Assembly: GCF_963678635.1 (NCBI RefSeq)
Contig: NC_087062.1
Coordinates: 14,745,789 to 14,809,788, forward strand
Source: Symsagittifera roscoffensis
Taxonomy: Eukaryota; Xenacoelomorpha; Acoela; Convolutidae
DNA length: 64,000 bases
Reading direction: 5' to 3'
Below, piece after piece: positions 1-12,900 of the stretch (position 1 is the first letter of the stretch; the number at the start of each line of letters is the position of its first letter). The translations under genes and the position numbers were made by a program. Below the pieces are notes generated by a model that did not search any database, was not told the origin of the DNA, and saw nothing but the letters and a program-made list of their open reading frames with translations.

Positions 1-120
1 GGGGAAGCGTCCGCCAGAAAAACTTTTTTTGGCCTGCTTTTTCAAAATTTTGCCTGCGGCGCACTAAATTTGGCCAAACCATGATCTTTTTAGTTCTTTG
101 GGAACTTGTTTTTTGTTCAT
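1..120 (-). repeat. Fragment of the hAT-type MITE family, cut by the window edge
   Basis: Read on the minus strand, this stretch matches the interior of the two complete MITE copies at 2468-2871 and 17428-17846, including the shared words around GCGCCGCAGGC and GGCCAAATTT. No terminal repeat or target duplication is visible because the window starts inside it. It runs directly into the right part of a different element ending at 626, so the two may be nested. Similarity was judged by eye. Confidence 0.4.
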
Positions 121-129
121 TTTGTGATG

Positions 130-626
130 ATTTCGTTAGATTTTGATTAAGTCTCTACTTTTTTGGCGACCAGATTGTAACCCTGAGCAATGTTGAAGTA
201 GAGTTTAATCTTCTCAATTTTGCTTAAATAAATTTATTTTCGTTTGGTAACCGAAAATAACATTTTTACTTAAAAATGCCAATTTTTGAATTAAAATTTA
301 TTTTACAACATTTTGTGTAATTTTTAAAACGTTATTTTGGAGATTATACCCTTCATAAACAAGAGGCTCACTTTATAAAGTTTTTTCGGCAATTGATTTT
401 GTATTTTTGACGTGAGTTTTGTTTGGCTAAAAACAGCCAAAATTGATCCGTTTTTGGGTTAAAAATTTGCGGGCCAAAAATTCGCTAGATACACTGCTAA
501 AATTCTAAGCAAATTTTGACTCAAATCCGAACTACTCTCTTTTTGTCTAAATTTCATCCAATTTGAGAAAAACGCGTTTTAACTTTCATGTTTTTCTAGT
601 TTTTCCGATAATTTAAATCAGCACTG
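130..626. mobile_element. Remnant of a TA-flanked foldback element (right end at 626)
   Basis: The right end, ...AAATCAGCACTG followed by TA at 627-628, is the same terminus as the complete element at 17955-18399 and the longer one at 46958-47596. Shared interior words include an AAAAACGCGTTT-type motif and a GATAATTTAAATCAG terminus. The left terminus is not recognisable, so the element is truncated or interrupted by the fragment at 1-120. No coding capacity is seen. Confidence 0.45.
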
Positions 627-925
627 TACACGTTCAAATCAAACAAATTTTGGGTTTTCTGTTGTACACCGTCTCTGATTTGATGAAATTTATAGTATGG
701 TATCTGAATATCTGACTTTACGCGAAAGCAAATTTAAAAATGCCCGAATGCAAATTTGTATCCCGTAAAATTCATGGTTGCATCAAAATTATCTGATTTT
801 CTAGTTCATAAAAGTTATGATCAAAATGCAAAGTTTTTGGATGTTTTGGATCTTCTACCCTCTATCGCGAACAATGTGGAAAATCAAACTGGTTTCTCAT
901 TTTAATCATAATTTGTTTTCACCAG

Positions 926-3900
926 TGGAGAAGCGACTACTACCACAACTACTACAACTACAACTTCAACCAGTACTGTGTCTGCCGATGGAACCGTGAT
1001 CAGTATCCAGGAGCAGCCAGATGTCTGTGGAGGTCAATCAGGACAGGTAATGTGAATTGAACTGATTCCACTACTGCCTCTTTTTTTCTCTGTAATGATA
1101 GATTTGTTCTCCCAAATTAGTTCAATCTTGATAAAATTATAGTATAATGTTGTTTGACCTGCATGAATAAATGTGAAAAGATTTTCTCGGTGTGAGCTAA
1201 ATTTCTCTGAGTTTTTACTATTCAGACTCAATGATAGAGATAACAGCTTTGCAGCAGAAGCACTCATTTGTGCGTATACAGCAACCGGGTAATCGTGAAA
1301 TATCTATTTTTGTCATTCTCATCAATTTTTGTATCAAGTTTTTTTAATCATAGGTTGGAGTTTGGATCCCCTTGTTTCAAATTTTACTCATCCGCAGTTT
1401 TCATTTGTCTAGAGTGCCGATGTTGCGACAATGATCCGCAGCTCTCTAGGAGATCTGGCTGCAGCCATTGTGTGTGGACTAGCAGAGGGGGAGAAGTCAC
1501 CGGCTATCAACGTCACAGAAGACAACCCAGTTTTCTCAATGTCCTGCACCCGGTCTAAGAACCAACTGTTTCCGGACACTGGAACCCACATTCCAGAACT
1601 GCCATCCGATTGTGACGGAGACTCGTGTGCTCTATGTGTAAGTTAAAGCATGGCTGGAGTTAGGCAAATGGACGAAGATATAAACTCAGTAATCATGTCA
1701 CGCTGTTAATTGATTATACCCTGTGAGAAAGTGCATTCACATTCGCATAAGATTACCAAGAAGTATAACTCTTTTCATCTGTGTTCTGATTTTTTTTAAG
1801 AATGGAAACAGTAATGGTTTCGTTTTTAGAACATCAAGTTCTTGGGCTGTGCGGATGCGATGCCTGCCGACAACGCTCCGAGCAGTGAGAAAGTTGACAT
1901 CAAGCTCCTTAAAATCACATGGAGCGAAACCGACGAGGATGAATGCAATTTATCTGTGCTTAAAATCCGAGACCTCCCGATCGAGTCGGCGATTGAGTTC
2001 TCGAACGAGAACCTTGCCAAACAGCCTGTCGTGCTAACGAGCGCCAATTTGACCCAGCAGAAAGATTTTCTATCTGTGGATGTGAACGTTTCAGATGAGA
2101 ACTCGGCATTGATTGTTGATTTCTGTTTGGATACATTGTCTATGCAAGCTACCCAGATTGTAGTGCGAATGAGGTATAATTTCTCGAGTCATGATTGGAC
2201 CACTATCGGCGATGACCAAATGGATTTCGCGAACTTGGCTGTCAATACTTCCGCTGTCGAAGACGACTTCTTTTTCGTTAGTATTACATTCAAGTGAAAA
2301 TCTACATTTTTGGGATTGCTCATTTAGAGACGCCATTTTCCACTGTTTTTTGTTCTATTCAAAACGAAACACTGACAAGTGAAAAATAAGTTAGCGTCTA
2401 TTTACTTTCTCGTTTTAATTTAGCTATATAATTTTTCCATTTTTCTTCAAACATTGATGATTGAGTGCAGGGGCGGATATAGGATTGTCTCGATTGGGGT
2501 GAATTTTGTCGACCTTTTTTTCTTTTTTTTAGGTCGACCAAATTGATTTTCTGAGCTCTCCCAAACCACTATAAAGACCATAATTTGACCAAATTTTCTG
2601 CGCTGCAGGCAACTGTTTGAAAAAATGCCAAAAAAGGCGTTTTTGGGCACTTTTTAAAAATTTTTAACCAAAAAATCGCGTTTTTTCGGCGCGCGCTCCC
2701 CCCTCAAAATTAGTATTTATTGGCGCCAAAGGCGCCTTTAGAAAAATTTAGGGGTCCGTCAGCCAAACATGGATATCAAAAAATACTTCAAAGGGGGACC
2801 CTTTGGGTGAGCAGGGGGTCGAATCCCTGAGGGGGGGGGGGGCGTCCGCCCCCTCCCTAAATCCGCTACTGATTGAGTGTTTCATCTTGTTCAAGTATTT
2901 TCTTTATTTGAGTACATATTTAGAAATTAAATAAATCAAGTCGAAATTACATTACTTTGTGCCTGTGCAAAATTATGTGGGAACATGAATTGGAAATCTT
3001 GAGAATATAAATGCTGAGCGTTCAGATATTCGATCCTGCCAACTTCACCGGACTCATTGAGGAAGTGTACCTTGACGGGGTGGGTCTGATCTCCAACGAG
3101 ACTAGGGATGAGTGTCTGACTTCGAATATTGTGGCCAACAACTGCTTCCGAGCATTCCTCTCCGGCTTCACATTGGCAAACAGAGTGGGCCCATGGTCTG
3201 TTGGTGAGTCATATTTAATCACATACCAAACGGTTTTGACGGTCATGGGTTGATTTCTCAGGGAAGTGTCTCTTTTAGAGGGCTTCCTTATTTCTAGGAG
3301 AGTTGTTCTACTGTAATTGTATTTTGTGAATGGTATTGAGAAAAGATACATTGACTAATTTTAAAGCTTGTAATATAATTACTACCATTTTTTTTGTCTT
3401 TTTGAAGCCATCATGGCAGGATTTCAAGAAGAGCCGGATGATTCAATCGTGCAGGAGATAGACACGATTGTGTACCAGACCTCGTGTCTGTACTACAACG
3501 AAGTGCTTCAGACATACACGACAGAGGGCACCTCGCCCAGTCCCAGCACCAGTTGTGCCCAGATCAAATGCAAGACCACTCACTTGTCCTCTTTCGGAGG
3601 CTCCTTCTTCGTACCACCCAACAGCCTCAACGTCATGGACTCTATCATGGTTCGCTTTATATAGTTGTTTACACAAGCAAGCTAGCGTACGTAGTGTCAT
3701 AGTATGACTCGACTTTTTTTCCAGCCGAAGTCGCAAACACAAGTGCTCATTTGGTGGCAATTTAGCTATAATCACTGATTAAAACTTTCAATTTCACACT
3801 TTTATGAACATTTCGTTGCCTGTTTTCAAAACAGATTTTTTTTTCGTTGTGATGATTACTTTAAGTTGTTCTGTGTTTAAGATGCTGAGCAGTCTGCATG

Positions 3901-6900
3901 AGAACCCGACTGTGTTTGCCACTCTTGTGTCTGTGCTCATTCTCTACATTCTGGTTGTCGTCTGGTGCCGAAGGAAGGACAGGAGAGACGAGAAAAAAGT
4001 GAGTAGTATTATATATTAAAATAAGCAGTTATTTAGGTGTCCGTATGAAGATCGATTATGTTTGTCATGGCCTAATTAGTCCGTATGTCAATTTTGACAG
4101 CAATTGAACAATGTGAAAAAAATTTGCCTTCATAATTTTGCAGGTGAGGTAAAAGGAAAAAAAGCCGCAATATTTTGAGATGCTGCAATTTTTTTTGCTG
4201 CGAGTTTATGGACTCTGTGCCCGACGTGGAGACTTTTTTTTTGGGTGTCTTTGATTTTTTTTTACTCGTGTGAGCGTAGCGTATTATTATTACTCTAATT
4301 TTTTCCAACCTAACTCTGACACTTTTTGGTATAATCACGATCTGTAGCATTAGAAAATTCATTACATCTGTTCTCTGATTTATTCGAGCCCAATGTTGCC
4401 AAATGTTAAGCGTTTTGTCTATAGGGAAGAACGTGAGACTCCAAAATTCGAGGTCGCAGCTTTGAATCCGACAAACAGCAAAAGTTTTACGAATTCGAAG
4501 CATGTTTCAACCGTTCTGTTTCTTTTTATAGAGCTGCTTTTTGTCAGTGTTTGCGAAGCGCAGCTTCACCTGTCATTTAAATTTTTCCCGCGAATCTTAT
4601 TAAGGCTCGTTTAGTCGTACTTCGACAATGTTTCAGGTTTTGAGAAAAGCCAGGTTTGGAAGCTTTGATCGATAACGGTTTAAAGCTTCAGTTAGCGCTC
4701 TCCTGGCACCAAAATCTCAGAAGTTCTTAAAGTAAATCTGATTTTAAAATTTGAAAATTTTAGATTTTAATAGTTTATTGAAAATCTTTTCTTTTTCCTT
4801 TTTGTTATTTAATTTGCAAAATCGACAAGAGCTTAATTTCAGCCCAGGGTACACTTTTTTCCAAACTACATTGAGCCACGAAAATTTTGGATTTTATTTC
4901 CTTTTTTTTGTTAAATTAACAGTCATTATTTCGCATCCGCCCGCTGTCAGTTGTATACCCTTGTAAGTATAAGCTTGCATCATATCTCTGGTTCTCATGT
5001 TAAAGAATAAAGATCTTAAATTAAAAAAAAAAGAGTGATTGCACTATTTAAGTCTCGTTTTTTTTTCGCTTTAAATTTGCCTCTTGACCTAAATTAATTA
5101 TTGAACTTTTTGATCTGATGTCATATGATGTGATTCCTTTACGGGGCAACCTTCAACAAGCCTCTCGTTGGCTTTCTGGTTGTCCTATCATGAGTTATCT
5201 TTGAATTTTTGCATATTGTGTTATGATAATTTGATTACTCATGATGAATATTTAAATAAATAAATAAATAAATAAATAAAAGGCTGTCGCTTACCGTTAA
5301 TCATCGGTTGCTTCAAAGATTATGTAAATGGAACTTTGTAAAGAAAACTCTTAACGTTTATTTTTCAGCTTGGTATTACATTCTTGGCCGACAACGACCC
5401 TCGGGATAATTACCAGTACGAGATAACTGTCTACACTGGAATTGGAGGTGACGCCGGAACCTCATCAAATGTCACAATTATCCTGTGTGGCGAAAAGACT
5501 AACTCAAAGCCTCATGTGCTCCTGGATGAAGACAAAGAATTGTTCTGCTCTGGTAGTGTGGACACGTTTATTCTCACTACACCGGAGTCACTGGGAGAAC
5601 TGAGCTCGCTGCAGATCTGGCACAACAACAAGGGCAACCAACCTGCCTGGTATGTTTTTTTCAACTCTTGCAGATTTAGCAAAATTATGTAATTATGGTC
5701 GAATATAGAATTTGACAGACGAGTGAAGTTTAATAGACGTTTTTTTTTGCAACGATTGATTCAAAAATGATAGTGGATACATGAGTTAGAAAAAAATTCG
5801 CAGCTTTTTGGTGGTATATTTGAAACATCTGTGGCTCTTAGTGGTAACAAACTTCTTCGCCTTATGTTAAATAGCACTCTCGCTACAGGGTGTTTTCAAA
5901 ACATGTTTTTTAAAATAATTTTTTGTTCATTTCACAAATATTTGGGTTACTGAAGCCATTCTTTTTGCAAAAGGCAGTCAAAATATGCCGAATTCTGATA
6001 CAATATGTCATTTTTTGGATTGCGATTTTGATTTAAAATTTCGCAAAAAAATGCATAATAAAAAAACTGGTAAATATCCAAGCATTTTAATAACCCAGAT
6101 ATTTGCGAATTGTAAGATAGTATTTAAAAAAAACACGTTTTGAAAAACCCTGTAGATGATGCAGATGATCGTCTTGTTTATCCATCTCTTTTGTGGCTCA
6201 AAATTCTTCCTTCAGGCCTCAAACCTTGATCATTTAAATGTTCCACGAACCAGCAAGGGAGAGAGCCTTTGGAATTTCAAAAAACTGGATAATATTTAAG
6301 GTATCTGAAACATCTGGTCGCAAAAGATCTCAATGACAACAACAAGCAGTACATCTTCTTGAACAACCGATGGCTCGCAGTGGATAAAGATGACGGACAA
6401 GTGGACCGAGAAATCCCAGTGGCGTCCGAGGACGAACTGAAAGACTTCACGACTCTCTTCAAGAATAAGATCGAGCGTGATCTGTGGGACGGAAACATCT
6501 GGTTCAGCGTGTTCGGTCGACCCGTGCGAAGTAGTTTCACTCGTGTGCAGCGTGCATCCTGCTGTCTATGTCTGCTCTATTGTACCATGTTGGCTAATAT
6601 CATGTTCTTCGGAGCTGCAGAGGCGGATACGAACACCATCTCGGTCATGGGAATCGAACTAAGCTGGACTCAGGTAATGATAAGCATAATCATGATAAAT
6701 TGTTTTTAGGCGTATATGCCATAATTTTTGTTACAAAAAACAGCATTTAAAATCATTTGAGCTATAGCCTGAGAGATTGTCATGAGACTTTCTGGTCCTT
6801 TTCAATTTTGAGGTGAAATCTCAAGCCATGAATTCAGAGTTGTGGTGATTTACACAAGTCAGCTGAGATCTACTCAAACTTTTTGGATATTCCTTAGCTT

Positions 6901-9900
6901 GGTTTTTTGTTACACAAGCGACGCTTGTATTAATTTGATTCTAAACGGATGCCTGAGTCTTTTCAGCGATAAATACCGATTTCATTTTGATGTTGGAAAT
7001 TCTGATTAGAAAAAAAACTGGTTGAATAGAAATTTTCATCTTATAAGCATTGTTATTTTTAAGGTTATGATTGGCCTTCAATGCAACGTCGTCATTTTCC
7101 CCGTCAACTTCCTTGTCGTGTACCTGTTCAAAAATGCCAAGCCAAGGGTTCCCAAAGAACTTCGCGACACTGAAGCCATGAAGAGCGGCAAGTCCCTGAC
7201 GGCTGCACGTGGACACCATCGCAGTGCGAAGAGTCAGAGAAGTTTCACGAATCTGAATTCGGCTTCGAGAACGAGTATCCAGTCTGCGGGACGCATGACA
7301 GTGTCGCACACGTCCATGTTTAAGAGCAAGAAGAGCAAGCCGAAGGGGCTGTTTGGAAAGCTGAAGGCGATGATGCCTGGCCAGAAGAAGACAGCGAGTG
7401 AGTCTTTTTGATTTTGGACTAGATCAGGCAAAGTTTTTTTGTGATATTCGCTCGGGTGATAAATCTCTACCACTAATTTCTGCGTGAGTGGTGGGGTACA
7501 AACTTAACCATCTATTGTTTTTGTGAAAAATTGACAAAAACGCCCCTTTCATCGATTCGAGGCTTAAAGCTCATCGAATTTTTGGTTTTCAAAATTAGAA
7601 AACAAACATTTTTGTACAAGCATGCCATTCCTTTTTTATGTGCCATTTGTAAAAATGTCAATTAATTTTGGATGCCATGATAATGTTGGTTCAGAGGATC
7701 AGCTGGAGGCGTCTACATGCAGTATTGAGAGTGTAATCAATGAGCCCCCTCCGAGTGAGATGGAAGAGGGAAAGAAGCCCAAGGGACTGCCCTGGTGGAC
7801 TGTGTACATTGCATGGGTACTTATGGTCATGGTAAGTAACCCACTCACATTATTTACTAACCTTGAGTTTAACGGTTTCTGTAAGTTTTTATGCAACCTG
7901 TTGAATTGCACGAAACGCTTTTTATATTCGGTTTGAATGTCATTTTGTTTTGAAATGTGGCATAAAAAAATCATTAACTTCAATCGGCCCTTACTGTATA
8001 TTTTGATTTATCTGGAGTCATAATTGATTTGCTACTAAGTAGACATCAAAAGTCATTTTGAGTCGAAAAGTTTTAAATGGCAAGTCATACAACTTTTGCC
8101 CATTTTTTTCTGCGATATTGAAAAAATAAGTGGACGATTTTTGACAAATATGCTTTTTATTACCCTACAAAAAGTTGAGTAATTATATTTGAAGTGTTCA
8201 TATACACATACACTAATGCTGCGTTAGGGGTCCTTTCTCGTCGCTTCAATGAACTTGGAGTGTTTCCAACAATTTTGAGCGGTACAGAGTTTTAGCTATT
8301 TGTTTTTGGAATCCAAAATAGTAAAGAAATCAAAGAAATAAAGCAATGTTGCGGATTCCGCGACAATTCTGATTTTGGCCTGTTGCGGCCTGTCACAAAA
8401 TGCACAGTTTGGTCTCGCAATGAAAAGCAGTTTTTTTGCAGGTATCTTTCGTGGCGGCCTTCTTCACCCTGCTGTATGGTATGGCCTATGGTAAGAGTCA
8501 GAGCAACCTGTGGCTGAAGACATTCCTGATGGGCTTCTTCGAGAGTCTCTTCTTTATCCAGCCTCTCAAGTGCATCTGTCTTGGTCTGTTCTTCGCTCTG
8601 TTGATCAAGAAGCCAGAGCAGCCGGATCCGAAGGAACAACAGAGGATGGAGATCATAGAGAACACGTCTGAGAGAGGAAAGGCTATTGTAGAGGCAAGTT
8701 TATTTATTCCCTCTTACTGTTTTTAAGTTTTGTGATTATGCAACATGTATTATAATCAAAACGAACCCAAACTAAAGTTTCCTGTAAAGAATGAGGCAAA
8801 AAACAGGCATTTGGAGCATTGGGTGGCTATATCAAGATTTCAATGAAAAAAAATTTTGTTTGAAAAATTAAGTAACAACATAATTTTTGGTAAACTTTGC
8901 AACAAAAATGTCAAACACATCGGAAAATCAGTTACGTTTCTTTTGTTAATTCCTGCACAAAATAAAGGCCAGCGTCACAAACTTGCTGTCCATTAGGATA
9001 GGATGTTTTTGTCAATCACACTCCCTTCAAATCAGCTAATGACAATTGTGTTCATTTTTGGAGTTTTCTGGTTATACCAAAATGTTTCAAGTCGACAACC
9101 TATCAACAGAATAAAATAGTACATAACTCCTGAATTGCTATTTATTTTAATCAGGTGACGTCATCTTTTTTGATGTTTTAGCTGGACTACAGCGACTACA
9201 AAAGGCAGTACAAGAAACTGCAGCAGGCCTATTCGAAGCCGATGGCCACAGACTTGGAGGCGGCCAAGAAGTACCGGGAGAAGATGAAGAAGATGTGGGA
9301 TGCCCTGTTCGAGATAGGGAGGTACTTCATATTCCTGTTCCTGCTCAGCACCATATGCAACGCCCAGACCGATCCACAGGGCTATCTCATGACGGAGAAC
9401 CTCCGAAATATGTTCACAACGGGTGTGTTAGCTTACATGTTCGGTTCTTATTCACTTCAGTTTTCCTCAAAATCCAAATGGACTTTTTTGACCTTTATTT
9501 CTAATTTTTCGTAACTTAAAACACTAAAGGAGATCGGTTTTAAAAAAAATCAACCAGAGTTAAGAATATAGGTAGCTACTGTGCTACATTTTTGATATTT
9601 TTTTCTCATGCTAGCCGCGTCGTGAAGTAAGATATTAGATTTTTTAATGCCATATCAAGCTCACGGTTTGAATTATTTAGACGCTTTGAAAGACATAATT
9701 TGTAGCCAAGGATTTATTAGTTAGTTTTGGGGAACTTTCATTCTATTAATACTTCCTTCCTTATCTAGGTACCAAGTGGCCAGGCATTACCAAATATCCC
9801 GACTACTGGGCTTGGATGTACAAATCTCTCATTCCGAACCTCTACAGCCAGCAGTGGTACAACGGCAACGTCACCGATGACATCCAGGGATTCACTAGTG

Positions 9901-12900
9901 ACCACCAGTCGTATCTAGTCGGCGCGGCTCGTATTCGGCAGGTGCGAATGGACCCTCTCGCTCACTGCTATGCGCCGAAGATCATCCAAGATACTGTGAA
10001 TGACTGCTATCCGGACTACTCGTTGGGAGACGGGGATGTTGCGGGCTATTACGAGGGCTGGATTGTGCCACCCGAGAACGAGACAATCAACACGGACGAG
10101 TACTACTTGAATGAAAAAGATCACCCCGTTGGATCGAACCCCTGGGTCTATGTACCACAGCTGCAGGCCGACGGTGAGTCATTTTTTCTCATTTAGTTTC
10201 ACCAATTTTCTTGCTTGACAAATTTACCGCCTAAATAGACGTTTTCTAAACAGATATTTTTCGTACAGTTCTTCGAGTAACTAAAAACGGTTTGAGAAAT
10301 GAACGGTGATTTTTTGTCGATCTTAATTTTTGGTCAATTTAATTGAATTTTTGAGCTCTCGTAAATTATATTCTGATCCCTTTTGCCATAAATTTCTGCG
10401 CATAAGACCAAATTTTGAGTAAACGTGCAAAAATTTCCGCTTTGGAGCGTTTTGTTTGAGAAAATTGAACGAATGATTAACCGCCCCTTTCGGTTAACCA
10501 GCTTTTTTGCTATCAACCGAAATCTAAAAAATATTCTATGGCGATTTGCGCTTCTAGGTATTCCGATTATGGGTGACCTGAACATGTATGGACCTGGCGG
10601 CTACATCCTCACTCTGAGCACTGACCCCGAAAAGGCGAAGGAGGATGTGGAACGACTTCAGGAGATGAGCTGGGTTAGTATAGCTACGACAAATGCAGTG
10701 TCAATTGCAGACAATTTAATTAAAATGAAAAATAAACCTTATGAAAAAAGTTCGCAGATGTTTTTTTTTCATTCAGATAGAACTCGATTTTAAAGGTCGC
10801 CAAAAACTTCAAATTTGCCTGAAACTTGCATGATAGGCGAATAGTTTTTTGAATTGGTTAATCTGTCCAAGTTTTTTGCAATCCTTAGCAATAATCGATA
10901 GTTGAGATGTTGCAATCCTTAGTAATAATCGATAGTTGAAATGTTGCAATCCTTAGCAATAATCGATAGTTGAGATGTTGCAATCCTTAGCAATAATCGA
11001 TAGTTGGTGAAAATTGATATGTTGTGTTAGGTGGACACCTTGACTCGTGCAGTGATTATTGAGTTCACGGTGTTCAACCCCAATGTGAACCTGTTCTCTG
11101 TGGTCAGTCTGGTGGTGGAGTTCAGTGCACAGGGAGACGGATACCCCTACGAACAGGTGCCTCTTTCACACTTCATAATCTGTCCGTTTTATTATGATTA
11201 AGCGTTTAATTTTTAGACAATTCGATCAAAGTAAGATAGTCAGAAAATGTGAGATCAACTTGTGAGTCAGAACTGGGATACACAGTTCGGTAATAAAACG
11301 TAGTTCGGCTGTATATTGCTTGAAGTCGAGGAAAAATTGCAATCCCAGAAAAATTGCCATCCCAATTTTTTTAGACACATTTTGAAAATATTTGATTAAA
11401 AAATGCGTTTTTAGCGGGCGTCCTTCCTGAAAGTTTGAAGGCGCCTTTTGAAAACATATAGGGACGGTCAGCCAAAAATGAATATCTTAAAGTAGCACCA
11501 AAGAGCGGACCCCTTGGGTCATCAGGATTTCGAATCCCCCTTAAATCTGCTACTGGGTACAAAATCGGTTCTCTGCAATGAGCTGAAGTTTTCCCTAAAA
11601 GATTAATTGCCAGTTTATTTCTTGTGCTTGCTGATTTTATCTGTAAACTTGCACTATCATTGAGAGAAGTTGCACTATCATTGATCTTAACGATGGTACA
11701 GCTTCTTAACTTTACATTTCCCTTTAAAAGAACATTTCACCTTTTTCCTTCAAGAAATACATTTGACCGTAGTGTTTGGTTTATTATGAGATATTGATCA
11801 CGTGTAATGATTATTGTGTGTTTTGCTGCGTGTGAAACCAGATGAAAACGCTGCGTCTCTATCCCTACATGAGCAGTGCTGGCTACTTGGTACTGGTATG
11901 TCAACTGGCATATCTAGTGTTCCTAATCTACTACATGTGGGTGGAAGGTACGAACAAACAACACCGCCCAAAACAAAATAAAACGAGACACCAACCTTAT
12001 CATAGACAGACAAACTCCGTGTCAAAAAACCAAAGCAACGACACCCCAGACCAAAATAAAGCACCATATCTAAAATACCAGCGCCATAAAATCATTTTTA
12101 CCTGTAGAGTCAAATAAATTGTAATGATCATCCAATTAGAACTTAGATAGTGTTTTGTAGGTGTTTGAGAAGGAACGTTTCATAGTCGGATCTGAAATCA
12201 AAAGTTTAATCGATATGATGCAAATTTAACATTGCACAACCTGTGTCGTAGATCAACCTGTGTAATTGATTATTTTTTCCCATTGACCTTAAACTTTCGA
12301 ACGTTTTTGTTTGATTGCATGGTTGTGATTGAATTTTATGCACTTTGAAATGCAATTTTCTAAAATTAATCAGGTTTTTTTTTCTAATTTACAGCTAAGG
12401 AGGTGAAGCAGCTGAAGTGGGGCTACCTGAAGCAGTTCTGGAACTGGGTGGAGATCGTCATCATAGTGCTCTCGTGGACCTCCTTCGGTCTCATCATCTC
12501 TTACGTCATAGGAGTGGAGGTGACCATGAACCAGATCAAGGAGTTCTCCAACACCCGGTTCATCAGCTTCGGAGGACCGGCAACTGTCAACGAGACCTAC
12601 AGGTAACTAAGAAAATTCGCTAAATTTTGGCGGTATAGAAATCAGCCGAAATATAGACCTCAGTTCCCATATAAACCTGCCGGAAATATGTAATTGTCCT
12701 ATAATAGTTGTATAACAGTTACGAAAGTCATGCAAGTTTCTGACAAATGACGTAACTTTCGGATGATTTATACTTCGGCTGATTTATTGCACCACTTCAC
12801 ACTCGAAGTTTTTATTATATGAAAATTCTTGCCAGTAATCATTTAAAATGCCTTTTTATCACGCATTGCAACTTTTATCTTTTCAGTTTTATCGATGGAA

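Noticed and set aside
1826-2336. Minus-strand ORFs opposite the polycystin exon
   Set aside because: Shadows of the plus-strand exon 1830-2276, which fits splicing phase and gene structure.
5252-5281. AT-rich promoter or origin
   Set aside because: Simple (AAAT)n microsatellite inside an intron.
7064-7397. Separate basic protein (Lys/Ser-rich ORF)
   Set aside because: It splices in phase as the cytoplasmic loop after TM3 of the polycystin-like protein.
10877-11006. CRISPR-like direct repeats
   Set aside because: Units are tandem without spacers and lie in a eukaryotic intron.
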